From Gammaproteobacteria bacterium (GTDB lineage: Bacteria > Pseudomonadota > Gammaproteobacteria > JAKBBU01), in NCBI GenBank assembly GCA_021773195.1, contig JAJFKN010000009.1:1-32839 (forward strand): a DNA stretch of 32,839 nt, given 5' to 3'. Below are positions 26,428 through 32,839 of the stretch, piece by piece. Numbering within the stretch: the stretch's first letter is position 1; every line of letters starts with the position of its first letter. Under the pieces are notes generated by a model. That model made no database searches. It was not told where the DNA came from and saw nothing but the letters and a program-made list of their open reading frames with translations. The position numbers and the translations under genes are program-made.

Positions 26428-26490
26428 CTACTATCGTATAATTTCCCGGGGCTTACACAGTGCGGCATAAAAAAGCCTTACACTGTTTGC

Positions 26491-28701
26491 ATGATAGCTG
26501 CATGCTTATTTTTTTTAGCGGGTAATCTTTTACTCTATACTTTGCCAGCATTTCCTCATAGGGGAATATTGCTGGGCTTATTTTTATTGAGCCTGCTTCT
26601 AATCAATAAACCCCATTTAAAATTAGTAGGCTGGCTTGTTTTAGGTTTAGCCATAAATGGCTTTGCAGCTCAAAGCCGCCAAGCATTACCCTTGGGTTGG
26701 CAAGCCAAGCCTATTGTGACACAGGGAATGATTACTAGTATTCCCAGTCATTCAGGCATGGTAAGCAGTTTTATTTTTAAAACAACTGAATTAAACCATC
26801 ATAGGTTCTCTGGTAAAATACATTTATCTTGGTATGGCAAACATCCACCATTAATTGCAGGTCAACGTTGGCGCTGGGTAGTGCGTGTGAAGCGGCCCCA
26901 TGGCTTTCATGATCCTGGCGTGGCAAATTATGAAACCATTGCTTTTGCCAAGGGCATTGTTGCAACAGGCTATGTATATACTAAGGGAAACAAAAAACTT
27001 CTCTCCAATCATTGGTATGATCATCCCCTAGATAGGATGCGAGAGAGACTCTATAAACGATTACAAGAAAATATACCTAACTCACCTTATTTAGGTATTC
27101 TTTCAGCATTAACCATTGGTATTCGGGATAAGATAACCCAACAACAATGGCATATTTTGCAAGCCACAGGCACTAGTCATCTAGTGGCTATCTCAGGGTT
27201 GCACATCAGCTTCATGGCGGGTTTATTTTATGGGTTAGGGGCATTATTATGGCGACTGGGTCCAGAAAAGTTCAAATTAAGCATCACTAAACCCGGATTT
27301 GCTTCGCTTTTAAGTTTATTGGGCGCTGTGTTTTATTCAGCATTAGCCGGCTTTGCCATTCCCACTATGCGCGCTTTAATTATGTTAGCATTCGTCCTCG
27401 GCGCTCGCATTCTTCGTCGCAACATTTCTTTATGGCAGAGCTTGAGCTTGGCTATTATCATTATATTATTAATCGACCCTCTGGCTACCCTTGGGGCAAG
27501 TTTTTGGTTATCTGTAGGGGCTTGTTCGGCCCTAATCTATGGCCTTAGTGGGCGGTTATATTTAGGTGGTTGGGTAAAAAAATCCTTGCGCACCCAATGG
27601 GTCGTAGCCGTAGGTTTAATTCCCTTAAGCATAGGTTATTTCCAGCAAATTTCGCTTATTTCACCTTTAATTAATATCATTGCGATTCCTTGGGTAAGCT
27701 TCTTCGTGGTGCCCTTGGCTCTTTTAGGCATTTTAATTCCTTTTCTATTGAAGATTGCTAATTTCTTTTTACAATATTTATTCCAATGGATGAGTTGGTG
27801 CACTTTACACATGCATCCATTACTCTATGTGAGCTTACATCATCTATGGCAATTGAGCTTATTATCTGCCTTGTTGATTATATCGCCTCGAGGTATGCCC
27901 GGTCGCTACTGCAGTTTATTATTTTTATTACCCTTATGTTTCCCAAAAATGACAACACCGGCTACGGGAGAAGCTTGGGTAACCGTATTAGATGTAGGGC
28001 AAGGACTATCAACGGTAGTTCAAACTGCTCATCACCTCTTGATTTATGACACGGGTGCGCGCTTCCCAAATGGCACTGACCTAGGGCAGCGGGTGGTGTT
28101 GCCATTCCTGCGTTATGAAGGCCTCCACAAAATTGACCGAGTCATCATAAGCCATAATGACACTGATCACATTGGTGGTTTGCCATCGATTCTACAGAGC
28201 CTTCCCGTGGGACATATTTCTTCTTCACAACCCATGCCTTTTATTCACCATGCAGCAACTCGGTGTTATGCTGGTGAACATTGGACATGGGATGGCGTTA
28301 AGTTTGTTATTCTATTCCCACCGCTCAATATAAAAGAGAAAATGAAAAATAATCATTCTTGCGTTTTAAGAATAACCAGTTTCGGGCGCAGTATTTTATT
28401 GCCAGGCGATATAGAAAAACCCGCAGAAAAAATTCTATTACATAACAAGGTACAGGCCGAGGTCTTAGTAGCACCTCACCATGGCAGCAAAACCTCTTCA
28501 TCGGCCAATTTTATTTCTGCTGTAGCCCCTAAAAAAGTCATTTTTTCCGTAGGCTATCTCAACCCATATCACTTGCCCAGCCCTAGCGTCGTTGAGGCTT
28601 ACATGACAAAAGGGGCTAAAATTTACTCAACTCAAAAGGAGGGGGCTATTAGCTTTAAATTCACTTCCCAGGGCATCATAAGCAAAAAGAGTAAATATTA
28701 A
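26491..28701 (+). CDS. comEC: DNA internalization-related competence protein ComEC/Rec2
   Basis: 736 residues, full length. Order: hydrophobic N-terminus and DUF4131-like domain (about 20-160, with HLSWYGKHPPLIAGQRWRWVVRVKRPHGFHDPG); Competence domain with many membrane helices (about 195-470, GTSHLVAISGLHISFMAGLFYG and GFAIPTMRALIMLA); metallo-beta-lactamase-like domain (about 497-735) with LDVGQGLSTVV, ISHNDTDHIGGLPSIL and APHHGSKTSSSANFI. It forms the inner-membrane channel that takes in single-stranded DNA, and the C-terminal domain probably degrades the other strand. The zinc-binding HXDXDH-like motif reads HNDTDH. It follows lolD by 63 bases, perhaps the same transcript. No good ribosome site precedes the ATG. 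Confidence 0.95.
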   Translation: MIAACLFFLAGNLLLYTLPAFPHRGILLGLFLLSLLLINKPHLKLVGWLVLGLAINGFAAQSRQALPLGWQAKPIVTQGMITSIPSHSGMVSSFIFKTTELNHHRFSGKIHLSWYGKHPPLIAGQRWRWVVRVKRPHGFHDPGVANYETIAFAKGIVATGYVYTKGNKKLLSNHWYDHPLDRMRERLYKRLQENIPNSPYLGILSALTIGIRDKITQQQWHILQATGTSHLVAISGLHISFMAGLFYGLGALLWRLGPEKFKLSITKPGFASLLSLLGAVFYSALAGFAIPTMRALIMLAFVLGARILRRNISLWQSLSLAIIIILLIDPLATLGASFWLSVGACSALIYGLSGRLYLGGWVKKSLRTQWVVAVGLIPLSIGYFQQISLISPLINIIAIPWVSFFVVPLALLGILIPFLLKIANFFLQYLFQWMSWCTLHMHPLLYVSLHHLWQLSLLSALLIISPRGMPGRYCSLLFLLPLCFPKMTTPATGEAWVTVLDVGQGLSTVVQTAHHLLIYDTGARFPNGTDLGQRVVLPFLRYEGLHKIDRVIISHNDTDHIGGLPSILQSLPVGHISSSQPMPFIHHAATRCYAGEHWTWDGVKFVILFPPLNIKEKMKNNHSCVLRITSFGRSILLPGDIEKPAEKILLHNKVQAEVLVAPHHGSKTSSSANFISAVAPKKVIFSVGYLNPYHLPSPSVVEAYMTKGAKIYSTQKEGAISFKFTSQGIISKKSKY

Positions 28702-28833
28702 TCAAAATATTTGTTTTTAGACTTAAATTTGGGCGGCAAAAAACAGGTTAACTACTTGATATATATATAAGTCTCGCATGAGAGGCCGGCTTTAAATAAT
28801 CTCCCTTAACTGGAAGACAATGGTACACAAGGC

Positions 28834-30645
28834 ATGGTAAAATACAGGCCCTCCAATCAAGAGAGAAAAATTGTGAGCAAATATACTCATGACAAGAATA
28901 CCGCTGCTATGTATAAGCGACTGATCATGTACGCAAAACCCTATTGGCCCATGTTCGTTATCTCAATCCTGGCTACCGTGGCTTATGGTGGCTTTTCTTC
29001 GCTTTTTACTTATCTGTTAAAGCCCTTGCTAGATAAAGGCTTAATTGCCAAAGACATGCAATACATAAAAATGATTCCTTTGGCTTTTGGCGCTGTCTTT
29101 TTAATGCGTGCTGTTTCGGGCATTATTTCCAGCTATTGTATGGCCTATGTGGGCAAATCCGTGGTTATGAAAGTACGTCAAGATCTCTTCGATAAACTCA
29201 TGACTTTAACTGCAAGCTACTATGACAATGCCAGCTCCGGGCAATTGTTAGCAACATTACTTTATAATACTGCTCAAGTAGCCGGCGCCACCACAAGTGC
29301 AATTACCAATTTTGTTCAAAGTTTATTTTTCATTATCGGCTTGCTGGGCGTAATGTTTTTCATTAGTTGGAAATTTACTTTATTGATATTTGCCACAGCA
29401 CCCATTTATTATTTTATTATGCGCGCTACCAGTCGTCGCCAACGAGGTTTGAATTTAAAAATTCAAGAATCCATGGGGGCTATTACCCACATCGCTGAAG
29501 AAGCCATTGATGGTTACCGAGTGGTTCGAACCTTCGGTGGTCAAGATCATGAAATGGCTAAATTCCAAAAAGCCAATGTGAAATCCCGACACCGGGAAAT
29601 GAAAGTAGTATTAGCGCTTGCTATTAATAATCCCGCCATTCAATTTGTAGGTGTGGCCACTATGGGGGTTATCATTTATTTTGCTAGCTCTATGATTGGC
29701 ACTAATTCATTATCACCAGGTAGCTTTGTGGCAATCATCGCCGCTATGCTGGCCATGTTGCGTCCTTTAAAATCTATTTCTCGAGTTAATGGCTATATAC
29801 AAAAAGGTCTTGCTGGCGCCATCAGTATTTTTAATTTATTGGATGCAGACTCGGAACCCGATGTGGGTGAAACTCAACTTGAACGGGCCAAAGGGCGTAT
29901 TGAATTTAAAGATGTGAACTTTGCTTATGATGCCAATAACCCAGTACTGCATGGTGTCAACCTGGTGGCTGAACCTGGTGAAGTGGTAGCTTTAGTGGGG
30001 CGCTCAGGGGCAGGGAAATCTAGTATCATTAGCTTATTACCACGTTTTTATGACATTTCCTCGGGCGAAATTAGTGTAGATGGCACAAGCATTTATGATA
30101 TGCCATTGCGTAACCTACGTGATCAAATTTCTTTAGTGACACAAAATATTACGCTCTTCAATGATACAGTTGCCAATAATATTGCCTATGCAAAACCAGA
30201 AGCCACCCGTGAAGACATTGTAAAAGCTTCTGAACTTTCTCATGCTATGGAATACATTAAAGATTTGCCCAAAGGGTTGGATACCTTGATTGGTGAAAAT
30301 GGTGTTAAGTTATCTGGTGGCCAACGTCAACGTTTAGCCTTGGCTCGTGCCATGTTGCGCGACACACCTATTTTAATTCTTGACGAAGCGACCTCATCCT
30401 TAGATACGGAATCGGAACGTTACATTCAAGCAGCCCTTGAAACCATTATGCAAGGCCGTACCACATTAGTCATAGCCCATCGCCTATCAACCATTGAAAA
30501 TGCCCATAAAATCGTTGTCGTGGATAAAGGCCTAGTCGTTGAAGTTGGCTCCCATAAAGAATTGCTGGCTAAAGATGGTTACTATGCTCGCCTTCATGCC
30601 TTGCAATATAACCAACTGGATTCTACCGTGGAGCCTGCTGTTTAA
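28834..30645 (+). CDS. msbA: Lipid A export ATP-binding/permease protein
   Basis: 603 residues from the ATG at 28834. That ATG has AAGG only one base upstream; an in-frame GTG at 28873 (590 residues, closer to E. coli's 582) is an equally plausible start. The exporter membrane domain (six helices, about 30-320) includes SLFTYLLKPLLDKGL and FDKLMTLTASYYDNASSGQLLATLLYNTAQV, typical of MsbA. The nucleotide-binding domain has Walker A GRSGAGKSS (about 389-397), LSGGQRQRLALARAM, Walker B PILILDEATSSLD and switch IAHRLST. It flips core-lipid A across the inner membrane. Its stop overlaps the lpxK start by one base, the usual msbA-lpxK operon. Confidence 0.97.
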   Translation: MVKYRPSNQERKIVSKYTHDKNTAAMYKRLIMYAKPYWPMFVISILATVAYGGFSSLFTYLLKPLLDKGLIAKDMQYIKMIPLAFGAVFLMRAVSGIISSYCMAYVGKSVVMKVRQDLFDKLMTLTASYYDNASSGQLLATLLYNTAQVAGATTSAITNFVQSLFFIIGLLGVMFFISWKFTLLIFATAPIYYFIMRATSRRQRGLNLKIQESMGAITHIAEEAIDGYRVVRTFGGQDHEMAKFQKANVKSRHREMKVVLALAINNPAIQFVGVATMGVIIYFASSMIGTNSLSPGSFVAIIAAMLAMLRPLKSISRVNGYIQKGLAGAISIFNLLDADSEPDVGETQLERAKGRIEFKDVNFAYDANNPVLHGVNLVAEPGEVVALVGRSGAGKSSIISLLPRFYDISSGEISVDGTSIYDMPLRNLRDQISLVTQNITLFNDTVANNIAYAKPEATREDIVKASELSHAMEYIKDLPKGLDTLIGENGVKLSGGQRQRLALARAMLRDTPILILDEATSSLDTESERYIQAALETIMQGRTTLVIAHRLSTIENAHKIVVVDKGLVVEVGSHKELLAKDGYYARLHALQYNQLDSTVEPAV

Positions 30646-31613
30646 TGTCGGCTATTGTTAAATATTGGTATCGCAAACACCCTTTATTGTACGTGCTCTT
30701 ACCCTTATCTTTAATTTATCGCTTGGTGGTAAGTGTGCGTCGCTGGTTATATCGGCGAGGCATTTTTAAAGTTTACCCCTGCAAAATCCCTACGGTTGTT
30801 GTGGGTAACATTACTGTGGGTGGCAATGGTAAAACACCCCTTGTCATATGGTTAGCTCATTACTTAAAACAACAAGGTTACCATCCCGGGATTGTCAGTC
30901 GCGGTTATGGTGGCGGCGGCATTTTCCCTCAATTAGTAACGAAAGATAGCCCTCCTAATCAAGTGGGAGATGAACCTGTATTAATGGCAAAGCGTACAGG
31001 TTGCCCCGTGGTGGTGGATCCTAATCGTGTCAATGCGATTAAATTTTTATTAAAACATAATGCCAATGACGTTATTATTAGTGATGATGGCATGCAACAT
31101 TATGCCATGGCACGTCACATAGAGATTGCCGTCATTGACGGCAAACGTCGTTATGCTAATGGCTTTTGTTTGCCGGCTGGCCCCTTAAGAGAGCCCAAAC
31201 AACGTTTAAAAGAAGTAGAATTTATCGTGGCTAATGGTATGGGCAGGGAAGGGGAATACAACATGACCGTGCGACCCGTTGTCCTGCGCCAAGTATGCAA
31301 TTCTGAAAACACCATGCCTTTAACAGAATTAAAAGATCAAGAAATTCATGCCCTGGCAGGCATTGGCTACCCTAAGCGCTTTTTTAATACTCTGCGTCAG
31401 GCTGGTCTTAAGGTTATTCCTAACAATTTCCCCGATCACCATCCTTTTAAAGCCGAAGACATTGATTTGCCAGGCAAACATATTTTGATGACGGAAAAGG
31501 ATGCGGTGAAGTGCCATGCCTTCGCTGATGAGCGCCATTGGTACCTGGAGATTAATGTGGATTTACCTGAAACGTTCGCCGAAGCCCTTCTGCGACGGCT
31601 GCAAGATTTGTAG
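30645..31613 (+). CDS. lpxK: Tetraacyldisaccharide 4'-kinase
   Basis: 322 residues, full length, ATG overlapping the msbA stop (TAATG). An N-terminal hydrophobic stretch (LYVLLPLSLIYRLVVSVRRWLYRRG) associates it with the membrane. The P-loop lies in VVGNITVGGNGKTPLVIWLA, about residues 52-70. Conserved SRGYGG, VGDEPVLMAKRTGCPVVVDPNR and DDGMQHYAMARHIEIAVIDG follow, then LPAGPLREP and a C-terminal LMTEKDAVKC. It phosphorylates the 4' position of the lipid A disaccharide, making lipid IVA. With msbA it links lipid A synthesis to export. Confidence 0.97.
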   Translation: MSAIVKYWYRKHPLLYVLLPLSLIYRLVVSVRRWLYRRGIFKVYPCKIPTVVVGNITVGGNGKTPLVIWLAHYLKQQGYHPGIVSRGYGGGGIFPQLVTKDSPPNQVGDEPVLMAKRTGCPVVVDPNRVNAIKFLLKHNANDVIISDDGMQHYAMARHIEIAVIDGKRRYANGFCLPAGPLREPKQRLKEVEFIVANGMGREGEYNMTVRPVVLRQVCNSENTMPLTELKDQEIHALAGIGYPKRFFNTLRQAGLKVIPNNFPDHHPFKAEDIDLPGKHILMTEKDAVKCHAFADERHWYLEINVDLPETFAEALLRRLQDL

Positions 31614-31688
31614 GTAAAATTCACGACTTGAACAAACTTTTTTCCTCGGTTATTATTATGACAGTATAAACATAAGAGCAACTGAGTT

Positions 31689-32483
31689 ATGATAAAAAAA
31701 CAATATGCCAGACTATCCTTAAACGGAATTATACTTTTAGCTTGGCTCGGTCATGGGGCATTGAATGCCTACAACTTCATTAATTTATACCGCCATTTAA
31801 TGAATAGAAATTTGGATCCCAGTATTCCTCGCAGTACTCCTGGTGCTTATTGTAAAGATTCCTGCGAGTCATTTATCGACAATTATGAGAATTATTATGA
31901 TCAAACACAAGCGCTAGTTATAGGTGCAGGATCGGCGTTTTCTTCCAGTTTGTCCATTATGGGGCTGGGCATGGTGGCTAATAACAATTATCATAATTCA
32001 GATAGTTGCGGTGGTGGCTGCACAGCATTCTCGCTCCGCTTCATTGCAACAACAATTGTTACTCTGCTACTTAATGCTTTTTTCATTGGCCTAGCGGCCT
32101 TAATTGAAATTTTCAATGATAACCAATCAACTCTTGTTGCCTGTGCCTTTGATTGTAAGAAGAGCCTACCTGATAATCCACCATTGCATTTCACTACCAC
32201 AAATGCGCCCTGGGTATGGTTGCAAATAGGAGCATCCTTTCTAATCCTGCCGTTACTTATTCAACTGCTTGTCTTAGTCACTGGCAAGTCATTCATTGAC
32301 GAGCGCCGTGAATCTAATTTCACCCCTCCTGAATTAGAAGCAGGTAGCTGCAAATCCTGCCTAGTGGTAACTGATCTAATCATTAGTGGGTGTTTCTCTG
32401 GCTGTAATGACCCTTATGGGCGCAGACAATCTGAAGCGGAAACTAATACAGGTGATGAAGATCTGAGGTCAATGAGACAGTAA
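31689..32483 (+). CDS. Four-helix membrane protein with paired-cysteine motifs, unknown family
   Basis: 264 residues; no family recognised. Predicted membrane segments are at about residues 10-30, 75-97, 115-142 and 175-198, with a polar C-terminal tail of about 65 residues. Five close cysteine pairs are spread through the loops and tail: CKDSC (loop 1), CGGGC (loop 2), CAFDC (loop 3), CKSC and CFSGC (tail). Such regular CX2-3C pairs suggest metal binding, disulfides or lipidation, but no enzyme motif is visible. The last 30 residues are acidic and polar (RRQSEAETNTGDEDLRSMRQ). It has its own 75-base gap after lpxK and converges on the response-regulator gene. The ribosome site is weak. It could be a lineage-specific membrane protein or a secreted effector. 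Confidence 0.75.
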   Translation: MIKKQYARLSLNGIILLAWLGHGALNAYNFINLYRHLMNRNLDPSIPRSTPGAYCKDSCESFIDNYENYYDQTQALVIGAGSAFSSSLSIMGLGMVANNNYHNSDSCGGGCTAFSLRFIATTIVTLLLNAFFIGLAALIEIFNDNQSTLVACAFDCKKSLPDNPPLHFTTTNAPWVWLQIGASFLILPLLIQLLVLVTGKSFIDERRESNFTPPELEAGSCKSCLVVTDLIISGCFSGCNDPYGRRQSEAETNTGDEDLRSMRQ

Positions 32484-32546
32484 GAAGGGGGGAGTGCTTT
32501 AAAACCACATTCGCGGCTCCAGGAAAATAAAATGGATGATGGATGG

Positions 32547-32839
32547 CTAACCTTCGCCGACTTCTTGCTGCTGCGGCGGTGATACATCCAAAATGCCCTG
32601 TTGAATGGCATAATGGGTCATTTCAACGTCATTTTTTACACTTAATTTTTCAAAAATACGATAACGATGACTATTGATGGTCTTAGGACTCAAGCACAGT
32701 TTGTCAGCAATGAAGTCCGCGCGATGGCCATTGATGATCATCATCATGATTTGAAATTCACGATCCGATAAATCTTCTAATTTGCTGCTGGTACCAGGAT
32801 GAATTTTTTTAAGAAACAATTCTTGCGCTATTTGAGCCG
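32547..32839 (-). CDS. GacA/UvrY/LetA-type response regulator, C-terminal part (cut by window edge)
   Basis: The frame is open to the right edge (AQIAQELFLKKIHPG...), so only about 96 C-terminal residues are seen of an expected 215-220, and the TTG at 32819 is not a start. It contains a LuxR-type helix-turn-helix: LEDLSDREFQIMMMIINGHRADFIADKLCLSPKTINSHRYRIFEKLSVKNDVEMTHYAI. The MMMIINGH and NSHRYR.FEKL details fit the UvrY/GacA branch (LetA in Legionella), which responds to BarA/GacS-type kinases and activates small RNAs that sequester CsrA. The receiver domain lies outside. Downstream, where uvrC often follows, there is the convergent membrane-protein gene instead. Confidence 0.9.
   Translation of the reverse strand, partial: AQIAQELFLKKIHPGTSSKLEDLSDREFQIMMMIINGHRADFIADKLCLSPKTINSHRYRIFEKLSVKNDVEMTHYAIQQGILDVSPPQQQEVGEG

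Noticed and set aside
32414..32611. 65-residue minus-strand frame near the right end
   Set aside because: It overlaps both the end of the membrane-protein gene and the GacA-type regulator in another frame; no support.

Overview
This is a chromosomal window from a Gram-negative gammaproteobacterium. The conserved block thrS-infC-rpmI-rplT-pheS-pheT-ihfA-merR, msbA-lpxK, lolC/lolD and a GacA/UvrY-type regulator all point that way. The moderately AT-rich composition, a serine dehydratase whose cysteine spacing matches the Legionella enzyme, and a large helical effector-like protein suggest Legionellales (Legionella/Coxiella/Berkiella-like). The lineage is inference. The core genes are dense, in short overlapping operons, and look like a vertically inherited chromosome.

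Layout. 1-909: 3' part of uvrB. 956-1852 (-): EamA-type transporter. 2097-2171: tRNA-Val(GAC), followed by a patch of palindromic REP-like and short tandem repeats. 2523-3887 (-): L-serine dehydratase. 3972-4225: palindromic, MITE-like intergenic DNA. 4261-6214 (-): four-gene module of DUF6249-like membrane protein, ECF sigma factor, small membrane protein (possible anti-sigma) and secreted DUF2807-like protein. 6330-7141: MerR/TipAL-like regulator behind a 19-bp-spacer promoter. 7320-8132: MscS channel. 8168-8725 (-): GIY-YIG protein followed by a MepB-like remnant. 8810-9976: Bcr/CflA-type MFS exporter.

10104-17440 is the translation/IHF block: thrS, infC (apparently with a rare AUU start), rpmI, rplT, pheS, pheT, ihfA and a small MerR protein. 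The E. coli pheM leader/attenuator is absent.

After tRNA-Pro(GGG) at 17699-17775 the gene content becomes accessory. There is a secreted GH5-fold protein in which both catalytic glutamates appear replaced. Next is a 716-residue, mostly helical, effector-like protein of unknown family. That gene sits between two 54-bp direct repeats, each encoding the same signal-peptide-like start. An OmpA-domain lipoprotein follows.

22538-24438 (-) is aguB-aguA, which converts agmatine to putrescine. 24501-26427 is a single Lol permease plus LolD (lipoprotein release), then comEC (DNA uptake), then msbA-lpxK (lipid A export and synthesis). The right end has a four-helix membrane protein with five paired-cysteine motifs and the C-terminal half of a GacA/UvrY/LetA-type response regulator that runs off the edge.

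The best candidates for undescribed biology are the repeat-flanked effector-like gene next to the GH5 pseudoenzyme, the paired-cysteine membrane protein, and the ECF/DUF6249/DUF2807 module.
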